From Elioraea sp051860475 (GTDB lineage: Bacteria > Pseudomonadota > Alphaproteobacteria > Acetobacterales > Acetobacteraceae), in contig NZ_JBHYDW010000007.1 in NCBI RefSeq assembly GCF_051860475.1, positions 1-64,000 on the forward strand: a stretch of 64,000 bases of DNA, given 5' to 3'. Below are positions 53,319 to 61,608 of the stretch, piece by piece (the first letter of the stretch is position 1; each line of letters starts with the position of its first letter). The translations under genes were made by a program, and so were the position numbers. The notes under the pieces are model-generated. The model was given only the letters and a program-made list of their open reading frames with translations, was not told where the DNA came from and made no database searches.

Positions 53319-53846
53319 ATGATCGCCTCCTCCTTCCTCGACGCCCTGCTCGCCGACGGCCCCGCGTCGGACCGGACCGAGCGGATGGGCCTCTACGCCT
53401 TCCTGGTCGGCAGCTGGACGATGGACGCGACGGTCCATTTCGATGACGGCACCGCGCATCACGGCACCGGCGAGGTGCACGCCTTCTGGGTGCTGGCCGG
53501 CCGCGCGATCCAGGATGTCTGGATCCTGCCCGGACTGTTCCACGGCACCACCTTGCGCATCTACGACGCCGCGCTCGATGCTTGGCACATCCTCTGGCAC
53601 GACCCGCTGAAGCAGTACTACACGCGCCAGACCGGGCGCGCGCGCGATGGCGGCATCGTGCAGACCGGCTGGACCGACGCGGGCGAGGCGGTGCGCTGGA
53701 GCTTCACCGAGATGACCCCGGACTCGTTCCGCTGGCTCGGCGAGCGGTCACGCGACAGCGGCAGGACGTGGACGCTCCAGGCCGATTTCCGCGTGCGTCG
53801 GGTGTCCGCGCACGCTGCATCCCCGGTTGCGGAGGAACTCGCATGA
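53319..53846 (+). CDS. Hypothetical protein resembling DUF1579-type lipocalin-like proteins
   Basis: A 175-residue soluble protein. MGLYAFLVGSWTMDATVHFDDGT followed by FWVLAGRAIQDVWILPG and TLRIYDAALDAWHILWHD is the pattern of beta-barrel proteins often placed near DUF1579. No signal peptide. It is divergent from the AraC regulator and overlaps the VOC gene (ATGA), so the two make a regulated pair. Function unknown. Confidence 0.65.
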   Translation: MIASSFLDALLADGPASDRTERMGLYAFLVGSWTMDATVHFDDGTAHHGTGEVHAFWVLAGRAIQDVWILPGLFHGTTLRIYDAALDAWHILWHDPLKQYYTRQTGRARDGGIVQTGWTDAGEAVRWSFTEMTPDSFRWLGERSRDSGRTWTLQADFRVRRVSAHAASPVAEELA

Positions 53847-54220
53847 TCGACCACCTCTCCATCGGCGTCGGCGACATCGCGCTGGCGCGACGCTTCTACG
53901 ACGCGGCGCTCGCCCCGCTCGGCTATCGCTGCCTCAGCGCGGATGCGGGCTCGCTCGGCTACGGAGACGAGACCGTGCGGTTCTGGGTCCTGAAGGTCGC
54001 GCGCCCGGTTCCGGCCGACCCGGAGTCGGGGCTGCATGTCTGCCTCACCGCGCCCTCGCGCGCGAGCGTCGATGCGTTCCACGCGGCGGCGCTGAGAACC
54101 GGAGGGACGGACAACGGGCGCCCTGGGGTCCGCGCCGACTACGCGCCGGACTACTACGCCGCTTTCGTCATCGATCCGGACGGCTATCGGATCGAAGCCT
54201 ACTGCAAGCAGGCACCCTGA
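53843..54220 (+). CDS. VOC (glyoxalase/bleomycin-resistance) family protein
   Basis: A 125-residue single-domain protein with the VOC layout: MIDHLSIGVGDIALARRFYDAALAPLGY at the start with His4 as a possible metal ligand, and DYYAAFVIDPDGYRIEAYC at the end with Glu as the last ligand. GGAGGAA stands upstream. Members are metal-dependent lyases, dioxygenases or binding proteins; the substrate cannot be named. Co-translated with the preceding gene. Confidence 0.83.
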   Translation: MIDHLSIGVGDIALARRFYDAALAPLGYRCLSADAGSLGYGDETVRFWVLKVARPVPADPESGLHVCLTAPSRASVDAFHAAALRTGGTDNGRPGVRADYAPDYYAAFVIDPDGYRIEAYCKQAP

Positions 54221-54224
54221 TCCG

Positions 54225-54581
54225 CTATCGGCACTCGAGCACGCGCAAGTCATAGACCGCGTGCTCGAGCATGTTCAGTGCCGGGCTCGCGGCGAACATC
54301 CAGCCCGCGAACACGCGCTGCCCGTTCAGTCGGTTGTCCTTCACCGTAAGCCAGGCGGCTGCGTCCGGCTGCTCGTCGGCGGGGCGGCGATGGCACGTCG
54401 CGACCGCGATCTCCAGCGTGCCGAAGGTGACCGTCTGACCGACACGCGCCTCGATGGTCGAGATGCGCGCGGTCACCTTGTCGAGCGCCTGCAACTCGGC
54501 GGTCTCGCCCTGAACCCAGCCCGGACTCTGCGCGAGCGAGGGCGGCGCGACCAGCGCGAGCACCATCACGAGCCGCCTCAT
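54225..54581 (-). CDS. DUF2155 domain protein, exported
   Basis: 118 residues from the ATG at 54581. A signal peptide (MRRLVMVLALVAPPSLAQ) is followed by a compact domain with LDKVTARISTIEARVGQTV, FGTLEIAVATCHRRP and VFAGWMFAASPALNMLEHAVYDL, typical of the alphaproteobacterial DUF2155 family. Two cysteines (in ATCHRR and at the C-terminal LECR) may form a disulfide. Last of a four-gene minus-strand cluster with NDUFA12, MlaD and a small protein, all overlapping or one base apart. Confidence 0.85.
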   Translation of the reverse strand: MRRLVMVLALVAPPSLAQSPGWVQGETAELQALDKVTARISTIEARVGQTVTFGTLEIAVATCHRRPADEQPDAAAWLTVKDNRLNGQRVFAGWMFAASPALNMLEHAVYDLRVLECR

Positions 54582-54799
54582 GGCGTGCCCGCTCCCGGCG
54601 GGGTGAGGCCCTCGACCAGCTCCGCCAGCAGCCGCTTCATCTCCGCCGGATCGACACCCATCAGGACCGCGTCCTCGTAGGCGTCGCGCAGCGTCTCGGC
54701 GAGTTCCTGCCAGTTCTCCTCGAGCACCCTGATCTTCTCGCGGCAGGAGACCGGGGCGCCGTCGGGCTGAAGCCACCGCCGGGGCGGAGCCGCACTCAT
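54578..54799 (-). CDS. Small conserved-looking helical protein, 73 residues
   Basis: Starts at the ATG at 54799, one base after the mlaD stop, and overlaps the DUF2155 start by ATGA. Sequence (CREKIRVLEENWQELAETLRD, DAVLMGVDPAEMKRLLAELV) predicts two helices and strong host codon bias supports coding. No signal peptide or known family. Tight coupling suggests a role tied to its neighbours; function unknown. Confidence 0.7.
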   Translation of the reverse strand: MSAAPPRRWLQPDGAPVSCREKIRVLEENWQELAETLRDAYEDAVLMGVDPAEMKRLLAELVEGLTPPGAGTP

Positions 54800-54800
54800 C

Positions 54801-55319
54801 TCAGCCCCCCGGGCGGGCCGGGTTCGCGGGCGCCTGCTGCTGGCCCTGCGCCTCGCGGCCGACCGCCGAGACGAGATCGGTGACGGAGAAGATGAAGCGC
54901 CCGAGCAGCGCCTCCAGGCTGATCGCCGATTGGGTGGCCTCGATCGTGCTGCCATCCGCCAGCATCCGGTCCGACCCACCCGGCACCAGCGCGATATAGC
55001 GTCCGCCCAGCAGGCTCTCGGAGGTGATCTCGGCCGAGGTGTCGGTCGGAAGCTGAATTCCCGGGTCGATCTGCATGGTCACCACGGCGAGATAGGTCTC
55101 GCGGTCGATCCGCTGACCCACCACGCTGCCGATCTTCACCCCCGAGAGGCGCACAGCCGCGCCCTGCGGCAGGCCATCGATCCGGTCGAACTTCGCCGTC
55201 AGCGTGTAGCCGGTCGTGAGCGTCCGGCCGGAATGCGTCACCGCGTAGAACAGGAACACCGCGGCGACCGCGAGCACGAGCGCGCCGGCGAGGATCTCGG
55301 CGATGCTCCTGCGGTTCAT
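54801..55319 (-). CDS. mlaD: MlaD family protein (Mce domain)
   Basis: 172 residues: one N-terminal membrane helix (about 6-28) and a periplasmic Mce domain at about 36-115 (AKFDRIDGLPQGAAVRLSGV, KIGSVVG, ITSESLLGGRYIALVPGG). MlaD hexamers ferry phospholipids between inner and outer membrane in the Mla pathway. Here the ATPase and permease partners MlaF and MlaE are not adjacent, the usual situation in some alphaproteobacteria. Overlaps NDUFA12 by ATGA. Confidence 0.87.
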   Translation of the reverse strand: MNRRSIAEILAGALVLAVAAVFLFYAVTHSGRTLTTGYTLTAKFDRIDGLPQGAAVRLSGVKIGSVVGQRIDRETYLAVVTMQIDPGIQLPTDTSAEITSESLLGGRYIALVPGGSDRMLADGSTIEATQSAISLEALLGRFIFSVTDLVSAVGREAQGQQQAPANPARPGG

Positions 55320-55687
55320 CGGGGCGGTGCCGTGTCCATCTCGGGGGTCCAGGCCTCGTAGTCGCCGGTGGCGCGCGCCCGCCGCCCGCCCTCGAGCTCA
55401 TGACCGGGCGGGCGATACGCCGCGGCCGTGCCAGTGAGGTTGGGCTGGTGCTCCTGCTGCCAAGGGTAGCGCTTGTCCTCGGGCAGCGGCGCGTCGGTGG
55501 TGTAGTGCAGCCAGGCATGCCACTCGGGCGGCACCTCCGACGCCTCGGCCTCGCGCGCGTACATGACCCAGCGGCGCTGGCGCATGCCGGAGCGCGCGCG
55601 GCGCTCCTCGTAGTAGGTGTTGCCGAACCGGTCGATGCCGACCTTGCGGCCGCGCCAGCGCGTGAACAGGCGGGTGCCGATCGTCAT
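55316..55687 (-). CDS. NDUFA12-like complex I accessory subunit
   Basis: A 123-residue soluble protein. IGTRLFTRWRGRKVGIDRFG, NTYYEERR, RRWVMYAREAEASEVPPEWH and WLHYTTDAPLP are the NDUFA12/B17.2 signature. In alphaproteobacteria this protein binds complex I as the ancestor of the mitochondrial accessory subunit. Its presence strongly supports alphaproteobacterial origin. First gene of a four-gene cluster; divergent from the unknown gene at 55877. Confidence 0.9.
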   Translation of the reverse strand: MTIGTRLFTRWRGRKVGIDRFGNTYYEERRARSGMRQRRWVMYAREAEASEVPPEWHAWLHYTTDAPLPEDKRYPWQQEHQPNLTGTAAAYRPPGHELEGGRRARATGDYEAWTPEMDTAPPR

Positions 55688-55876
55688 GGCAATGGGTGGT
55701 TCCTGGCCATCTGGGGCGCCGGTTTGTCGCACGTGCAGGCGGCTCGCGTCCAGCCGTGCGTCCCTACCGCATCTGGTGGACGAGGACGCGCGGGACCGCA
55801 AGATACGCTTCCCCTGGCACGCGACCCAGGCTATCGTCGCTGGGTTGACGGCCAGGCACCCACGGCCCGGAGCAGC

Positions 55877-57238
55877 ATGAGCGAATCCTGGGACGGTTAC
55901 GCCGCACTTGCCCACCAGGTAGGTCACGACGGCCGGGCAGGGCGCGTGGTGCTGCTGCCGCCCGCCTATGATGATGATGCGGCTGCCGCCCTGGCAGCGC
56001 TCTCGCCTGCGCCATCACTCGCCGCTGCGATCGAGCTGCTGTTGTGCGACTGGATGCGCGCGGGGCTCGCCCGCGGCGCCCTGCCCGGCCGCGCCGAGGC
56101 GCGGCTGTGGGCCGATGCGCTGCGCCACCAGGCCGCGCTGCGCCGCGGCTTGCCCGGGGAGTCGCTCTGGCACGGCCCACGCGGGCGCGATCGTGCCTGG
56201 CTGCTCGATCTCGCCGCCTTCGTCGAGCCGGACCAGACCTTCGCGACCGGCGCGCTCGCCCGTGCCGCCGCCGCCGCGACCACGGCGCTGGAGATCGCCG
56301 GGCCGTCCGGCCCGGTGCGCGCGGTCGCGGTGGTGCCGGCAGGTGTCGCCGGTGCGCTGATGGCCGCCGGCGTGCCCTATGCTTGGCCCGAGGGGCGTGC
56401 GACGGCCGCGGCGCTGCTCGCGGTCGTGCTCGGGGCCGCGGCGGAGGCCGCGGCCGCACTCGCGCTCCGACTGGGTCCCTGCCCCGCCTGGACCGACCGG
56501 CGCACCGCGGTGCTGCGCGCCATGGAGGCGGCGATCGCGGCGCTGCCGCCTGGAGCCGACGGGGGTCTCGGCGCTGCCGCCTCGGCAGCGATCGAGCGCG
56601 GCTTTGCTGCCGCGCGCCGGCACGGGCTGCGCGTGCTCGGGCTCGTGTCCCTGCGGCCGGCCAACCAGGTCGAGGGGCTGCTCGGCGCCGACAGCGCCGG
56701 GCACCATCCGGTCGCCTCGATCGTGCGCTCGGTGGACGGCCCCGACGGGCGGCCGCGGCGCCTCCTCGCCCCCGCGGCGGCGCGGGCCATCCTCGCGCTC
56801 GGCCTGCCGGCCGCCGAGCGGGTCGCCGCGATCGCGCATATCGTCGGGCGGGGGACGCTCGCCGGCGCGCCGCCGGCCGGCCTCACCCGACTGGCGACGC
56901 TGGGCATCCCCCGGGAGGCCGTCGAGCCGCATCTGCGCGGCGCCGTCTCGCTCGCCCACGCGGTGGCTCTCGCCGCACCCGGCGTGCGGCTGCCGGCCGA
57001 TGACCCTGCCCTTGCCGGGCTCGAGCGGCACGCGATCGGCGCCGGCACGGCTGACGAGGCCCCGTTCCTGCCGCCCCGCCTGCGCGCGGCGCTGGCCGAG
57101 GGGGCCGAGCCGTCGGCGCAGGACGCCATGGCGCAAACGCTCGCGCCGTTCCTGCGGCTCGGGCTGGATGTCGCCGTGCCCGCCAAGCCCCGCCGCGCCG
57201 CAGCGCACACGCCGGACGCCCTGGCCCATGCGTCCTGA
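55877..57238 (+). CDS. Unidentified Ala-rich protein, 453 residues
   Basis: The start at 55877 gives MSESWDGYAALAHQVG; the longer frame upstream overlaps the divergent promoter region and is not protein-like. Very Ala/Gly/Arg-rich, soluble, mainly helical. Recognisable ordered stretches are GLRVLGLVSLRPANQVEGLL (about 255-274) and TLGIPREAVEPHLRGAVSLA (about 342-361), which I cannot match safely to a family; a distant tie to a reductase fold crossed my mind but is unsupported. Third-position GC bias agrees with coding. 42 bases before the RidA gene. Confidence 0.65.
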   Translation: MSESWDGYAALAHQVGHDGRAGRVVLLPPAYDDDAAAALAALSPAPSLAAAIELLLCDWMRAGLARGALPGRAEARLWADALRHQAALRRGLPGESLWHGPRGRDRAWLLDLAAFVEPDQTFATGALARAAAAATTALEIAGPSGPVRAVAVVPAGVAGALMAAGVPYAWPEGRATAAALLAVVLGAAAEAAAALALRLGPCPAWTDRRTAVLRAMEAAIAALPPGADGGLGAAASAAIERGFAAARRHGLRVLGLVSLRPANQVEGLLGADSAGHHPVASIVRSVDGPDGRPRRLLAPAAARAILALGLPAAERVAAIAHIVGRGTLAGAPPAGLTRLATLGIPREAVEPHLRGAVSLAHAVALAAPGVRLPADDPALAGLERHAIGAGTADEAPFLPPRLRAALAEGAEPSAQDAMAQTLAPFLRLGLDVAVPAKPRRAAAHTPDALAHAS

Positions 57239-57279
57239 CGCGGCTAGGGTCACTCAGCGACCGCAGGGGAGACCGCCAC

Positions 57280-57750
57280 ATGGCCGGACGGATCGAGACA
57301 CGCCTGAACGAGCTTGGCATCGTGTTGCCGGAGGCAGCCGCGCCGATGGCGAACTACGTGCCGTTCGTCGTCGCAGGCCATCTCGTCGTGATCTCCGGCC
57401 AGGTGCCGCTGAAGGACGGCAGGATCGCCGTGACCGGCAAGGTCGGGGCGAGCGTCACCGTGGAGCAGGGCCAGGAGAGCTGCCGGCTCTGTTTCATCAA
57501 CGTGCTTGCGCAGCTCAAGGCGGCGTGCGGCGGGGATCTGGATCGGGTGAAACACGCGGTGCGGCTCGGCGGGTTCATCTCGTGCCCACCCGAGTTCACG
57601 CAGCAGGCGCAGGTGATGAACGGCGCGTCGGACCTGTGCGTCGCGGTGTTCGGCGATGCCGGGCGGCATGCGCGGACGACGATCGGGGTGCCGTGCCTGC
57701 CGGGGGATGCGGCGACGGAAGTCGAGGGAATGTTCGTTTTGGCGGGGTGA
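57280..57750 (+). CDS. RidA family protein (YjgF/UK114)
   Basis: A 156-residue RidA-like protein, longer than classical RidA by about 25 residues at the N-terminus. LVVISGQVPLKDGRIAVTGKVG, CRLCFINVLAQLKAACGGDLD, VFGDAGRHARTTIGVPCLPG and VEGMFVLAG follow the family; the Arg of HARTTIGV is the conserved residue that holds the imine acid. This longer form is the RidA subgroup common in alphaproteobacteria. Role is hydrolysis of reactive enamines, for example those made by PLP enzymes; an aminotransferase lies next door in the opposite direction. Confidence 0.88.
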   Translation: MAGRIETRLNELGIVLPEAAAPMANYVPFVVAGHLVVISGQVPLKDGRIAVTGKVGASVTVEQGQESCRLCFINVLAQLKAACGGDLDRVKHAVRLGGFISCPPEFTQQAQVMNGASDLCVAVFGDAGRHARTTIGVPCLPGDAATEVEGMFVLAG

Positions 57751-57823
57751 AGGGGATGGGCCCTTGTCACTCTGGTGGCCGCTTCCGTCGTAGGCCTCCC
57801 CCCGCACCTCCCGTCCCGGTCAG

Positions 57824-58993
57824 CTAGGCCAGGGCGTCCATTGCCGCCTGGACCCCGCCTCGTCCATGCGGGACGCCGAGATCGCGCAGCGTCATCTCCA
57901 CGGCGCCGAGCGTGCCGAGCACCATCGGCTCGTTCAGGTCGCCGAGATGGCCGATGCGGAACACGCGCCCGCCCAGCGCGCCGAGCCCGCCGCCGAGCGA
58001 GACGTTGTAGCGCTCCGCGGCCTGGCGGCGCAGCGCCTCGGCATCGACGCCGTCCGGCACCAGGATCGCGGTGACGCTGTTCGACTGCCGCGCCGGATCG
58101 ACGCAGTAGATCTGCGGGCCGTCATTGCCCGACCAGGTCCGCACGGCGGCGCGCACCGCGCCACCGAGCCGCGCATGGCGCGCGAACACCGCCTCCAGCC
58201 CCTCCTCCTCGATCAGCCTGAGCGCCTCGGCAAGGCCGTGGAACATCTGCGTCGGCACCGTGCCGACGAAGCTGCGATGCGGCCGGTTCAGCATCACCGA
58301 CCAGTCCATGTAGTGCCGCGGCAGGCGCGCCCTGCGATGCGCCTCCATCCCCTTCGCGCTGACGGCGGTAAACGCCATGCCAGTGGGCAGCATCAGCCCC
58401 TTCTGGCTGCCGCCCACGGCGAGGTCGATCCCCCACTCGTCCATCCGGAACGGCATCGACCCGAGCGAGGAGATCGTGTCGGAGAGCAACAGCGCGGGGT
58501 GCTTCGCGGCGTCGATCGCCGCGCGGATCGCGGCCTGCGGCACGGTCACGCCGGTGCTGGTCTCGTTGTGCACCGCGCAGACCGCCTTGATCGCATGGCC
58601 GGCATCGGCGCGCAGAGCCGCCTCCACTGCGGCCGGATCGACCCCGCGCCGGCGGTCCGCCGTTACCGTCTCGACCTCGAGGCCGAACTTGCGCGCCATC
58701 TCCGTCCAGGACTCCGAGAAATAGCCGGACTCCAGCATCAGCAGGCGATCGCCCGGGCTGAACAGATTGACGAGGCTCGCCTCCCAGGCGCCGTGGCCGG
58801 AGGAGGCCATCATGAACACCTCACCCGAGGCGCCGAGCACGCGCTTCAGCCGCGCGGTGCAGTCACGCACCAGCGCGATGAACGCCTCCTCCATGAAGTC
58901 CTGGGCCGGGCGGTCGATCGCGCGGAGGACGCTGTCGGGAATGTTGGTCGGGCCGGGATTGGCGAAGAACTGTCGGCCGCGAGGCTTCTGCAT
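57824..58993 (-). CDS. Class V aminotransferase (alanine/serine-glyoxylate type)
   Basis: A 389-residue PLP enzyme. ANPGPTNIPDSVLRAIDRPAQ at the start, ASSGHGAWEASLVNLFSPGD for PLP contact, VHNETSTGVTVP and SDTISSLGS around the pyridine ring Asp, and the Schiff-base Lys198 in GGSQKGLMLPTGM. This matches alanine-glyoxylate / serine-glyoxylate aminotransferases. Transfers amino groups between glyoxylate and Ala or Ser. Upstream minus-strand sequence has GGAGCCC before the start. Exact substrate pair not determined. Confidence 0.87.
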   Translation of the reverse strand: MQKPRGRQFFANPGPTNIPDSVLRAIDRPAQDFMEEAFIALVRDCTARLKRVLGASGEVFMMASSGHGAWEASLVNLFSPGDRLLMLESGYFSESWTEMARKFGLEVETVTADRRRGVDPAAVEAALRADAGHAIKAVCAVHNETSTGVTVPQAAIRAAIDAAKHPALLLSDTISSLGSMPFRMDEWGIDLAVGGSQKGLMLPTGMAFTAVSAKGMEAHRRARLPRHYMDWSVMLNRPHRSFVGTVPTQMFHGLAEALRLIEEEGLEAVFARHARLGGAVRAAVRTWSGNDGPQIYCVDPARQSNSVTAILVPDGVDAEALRRQAAERYNVSLGGGLGALGGRVFRIGHLGDLNEPMVLGTLGAVEMTLRDLGVPHGRGGVQAAMDALA

Positions 58994-59126
58994 GATGGGC
59001 TCCTGAAGGCGGTGGGATCGCTACGGCACCGCCGCGACCCTCCCCGAGACTTCGCATTCGCGCAAGCGGGGCGAACACCGGGTGTGTTTGCCGCGCGCGC
59101 CGCCTGCTGGTATCGTCAAGCGCAGC

Positions 59127-59468
59127 ATGACGTTCCGGCTTGCCGTCGCGATCCTGGCGCTGAGCGCCGCACCGGCACTGGCGCAGGCCACGTGGCCCGC
59201 ACCGGCCGGGCCCGGGCTGCAACGTCTTGTCATCCCGCCGGCCGCCGATGCGGTGGCGGCGCGCCCCGCGCCGTCGGAACGCAAGTCCGAGATCCCCCCC
59301 GCGCCGCGCAAGCTCGCCGTCGCTCCGGCCGCCGCTGCGGGGCCGGCGGCCGCTGGGCTTGCGGCGGGCGGTCTCGCCGGCCCGCTGCCGCTCGGTCTTC
59401 TCGCAGCGGCAGCACTCGCGACGGCAGCGGCCGCCGGCGGCACCGGCAGCACCGTCACCACGCGCTGA
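59127..59468 (+). CDS. Small exported Ala/Pro-rich protein
   Basis: 113 residues. The start at 59127 gives an evident signal peptide (MTFRLAVAILALSAAPALAQ). The mature part is low complexity: Pro/Ala segments, then a hydrophobic Ala/Gly/Leu helix (GLAGPLPLGLLAAAALATAAA) and GGTGSTVTTR at the end. Similar small periplasmic glycine/alanine-rich proteins are common in this bacterial group and have no known function. Ends three bases before the convergent permease gene. Confidence 0.6.
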   Translation: MTFRLAVAILALSAAPALAQATWPAPAGPGLQRLVIPPAADAVAARPAPSERKSEIPPAPRKLAVAPAAAAGPAAAGLAAGGLAGPLPLGLLAAAALATAAAAGGTGSTVTTR

Positions 59469-59471
59469 CCG

Positions 59472-61223
59472 CTATGCCGACGCCATCGTGGTGAGGATCG
59501 GTGTCGCCACCGCGAGCGCAACCAGCTCCAGCGGCAGGCCCACACGCCAGTAGTCACCGAACCGGTAGCCGCCCGGTCCCATCACCAGCAGGTTGTTCTG
59601 GTGCCCGATCGGCGTGAGGAAGGCCGAGGAGGCGCCGATCGCCGTCGCCAGCAGGAACGGATCGATCGGTGCGCCGAGCGCCCGCGCGAGCCCGATCGCG
59701 ACCGGCGACATCACCGCCGCGGTGGCCGCATTGTTCATCACGTCCGACAGCGTCATGGTCAGCGCCATCAGCACGGCGAGCGCCACGGGCAGCGCTGGCG
59801 TGCCGATCGTCTCGAAGGTGAGCCGCACGACGGCATCGGCCGCACCGGTGGTCTCCATCGCGCGCGCGACCGGCATCATCGCGCCCAGCACCACCAGCAC
59901 CGGCCAGTCGATCGCGCCATAGGCCGCGCGCGCCGTGACCGCGCCCAGCGCCACCGCAACCGCCGCGGCGGCGGCGAGTGCCACCGGTGCCGGGGCGATG
60001 CCGGCGGCGGCGAGCGCCACCCCGGCGACGAGCGGCAGCACCGCCCGCAGGGTCCGCTCGGACGCCATCGCCAGGCTGCGCGGCGCGAGTGGCAGCAGCC
60101 CGGTCGCGGACTGGAACGCCGCCAGCGTCTCCTCACGGCCCTGCAGCAGCAGCACATCGCCCGGCTCGATCCTGAGCCGCGCGAGCGACTGCCGGCGCAC
60201 CGTGCCGTGGCGCGACAACCCGACCAGATTGACGCCCCAGACATCGCGCAGCCGCACCGAGGCTGCGTTGCGGCCGACCAGCCGACTGTCCGAGGTCACC
60301 ACGGCCTCGGCCACCACAAGCCCGCTGCCCTTCGTCGCCTTCTCAGCCAGTGCCAGTCCGAGGGTCTCGAGCCCGGGCCCCAGCGCCTCGGCCTCGGCCT
60401 CCAGCAACAGCCGATCGCCGGCGCGCAGCACGGTCGAGCCGTGCGGCACGCGCGTGCGGTCGCCGGCACCGATCAGCGCCAGCACCTGGCCGTCGTAGTC
60501 GGAGAGCGCCTCGTCGAGGTCCTTCACCGTGAGTCCATTGGCCTTGCCCTCCTCATCGACCGAGACCTCGACGACGTAGGGAGCGATGTCGCGCACGTCC
60601 TCGGCCGAGCCTTCCCGCTTCGGCGCCAGCCGCCAGCCGATCAACGCGAGATAGGCGAGACCGGCGAGCGCGACCGGCAGCCCGGCGGTCGAGAACGCGA
60701 AGAAGGTGAACGGGCCGAGATCGGCGCTGGCGCGCGCGTCCGAGACGATCACGTTGGGCGGCGTCCCGATCAGCGTGGTCATGCCGCCGAGGATGGTGGC
60801 GAAGGAGAGCGGCATCAGCAGGGCGCCGGGGGCGATGCCGTCGCGGCGGCAGACGCGCAGCGCCGCCGGGATCAGCAGGCTCAGCGCGGCGACATTGTTG
60901 ATGAAGGCCGAGGCCGCCGCGCCGATGCCACCCAGCACCAGGATCGCCATCATCGCCCCGCTGCCGGCCGGCAGCAGCCGGTCGGCGAGCCCCTGCACGA
61001 GGCCGGTCTCCTCGACCGCGCGCGACAGGACGAGTGCCGCGGCAACCGTGACCACCGCCGGCGCGCCGAAGCCGGCGAAGGCGTCGGTTGCCGGCACGAG
61101 TCCGAGCGCCACCGCGACCAGCAGCGCGCCGAGGGCGGCGAGATCGGGGCGCACCCGGCCCGAGGCCATCGCCACGATCACGCCGAGCAGCAGCCCGAGG
61201 ATTGTCAATTGGGATGTCGTCAT
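59472..61223 (-). CDS. SLC13 (DASS) family permease with TrkA-C domains
   Basis: 583 residues from the ATG at 61223. Two blocks of membrane helices (about 1-185 and 390-583) flank a cytosolic region with two TrkA-C (RCK_C) units (LTVKDLDEALSDYDGQVLAL; RLRDVWGVNLVGLSRHG). The first block has SFATILGGMTTLIGTPPNVI and the last SAFLTPIGHQNNLLVMGPGG, both S-N-x-P-type re-entrant motifs of the family. Such proteins carry sulfate, dicarboxylates or other anions with sodium. Convergent with the small exported protein. Confidence 0.85.
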   Translation of the reverse strand: MTTSQLTILGLLLGVIVAMASGRVRPDLAALGALLVAVALGLVPATDAFAGFGAPAVVTVAAALVLSRAVEETGLVQGLADRLLPAGSGAMMAILVLGGIGAAASAFINNVAALSLLIPAALRVCRRDGIAPGALLMPLSFATILGGMTTLIGTPPNVIVSDARASADLGPFTFFAFSTAGLPVALAGLAYLALIGWRLAPKREGSAEDVRDIAPYVVEVSVDEEGKANGLTVKDLDEALSDYDGQVLALIGAGDRTRVPHGSTVLRAGDRLLLEAEAEALGPGLETLGLALAEKATKGSGLVVAEAVVTSDSRLVGRNAASVRLRDVWGVNLVGLSRHGTVRRQSLARLRIEPGDVLLLQGREETLAAFQSATGLLPLAPRSLAMASERTLRAVLPLVAGVALAAAGIAPAPVALAAAAAVAVALGAVTARAAYGAIDWPVLVVLGAMMPVARAMETTGAADAVVRLTFETIGTPALPVALAVLMALTMTLSDVMNNAATAAVMSPVAIGLARALGAPIDPFLLATAIGASSAFLTPIGHQNNLLVMGPGGYRFGDYWRVGLPLELVALAVATPILTTMASA

Positions 61224-61608
61224 CCGTATACCTTCGGCGCCAGCGACGCAGTACCGCCGCCATGCCTCTTCAGAGTGCCTGCGGTGCACCCGCGTGGCAG
61301 GGAAGCGCCCCCGTCTGCCCCAGGCAAGCGTTTCTGGTCGCCCCACGGCGGCCACCGTGGGGCCCCAGCCACGGGAGATCCTCGCGGACCGTGTCTGCGT
61401 GGGCGACGAGACGCGGAGGTCGTGTGCCGTGAGGCGGTGAACCTGGCGGTGAGCTGCCGCAACCCGCCTGCGGTCCTGAATGAGGGTCCGGACCGGCTGC
61501 CGTACGGGTTCGACCCGCGCGCCGCCCGACCGCGTGCAGCGATGCCCCCATCATGGCGCCCGCCTGCCCGTCAGGCTAAGGGACAGGCGCACAGCAGATC
61601 GGAGCCCC
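61224..61608. other. 385-base gene-free region with nested complementary arms (candidate structured RNA)
   Basis: No convincing gene in any frame. A central stem CCCCACGG (61341-61348) / CCGTGGGG (61355-61362) is enclosed by GCCC (61317-61320) / GGGC (61401-61404) and CGTCT (61312-61316) / AGACG (61409-61413), giving an extended, interrupted hairpin of roughly 100 bases. Flanks are also rich in complementary words (CCTGCGGTG near 61278, CCTGCGG near 61467). This may be a small RNA or a leader for the kinase gene downstream, but GC-rich DNA forms such pairings by chance. Confidence 0.35.
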
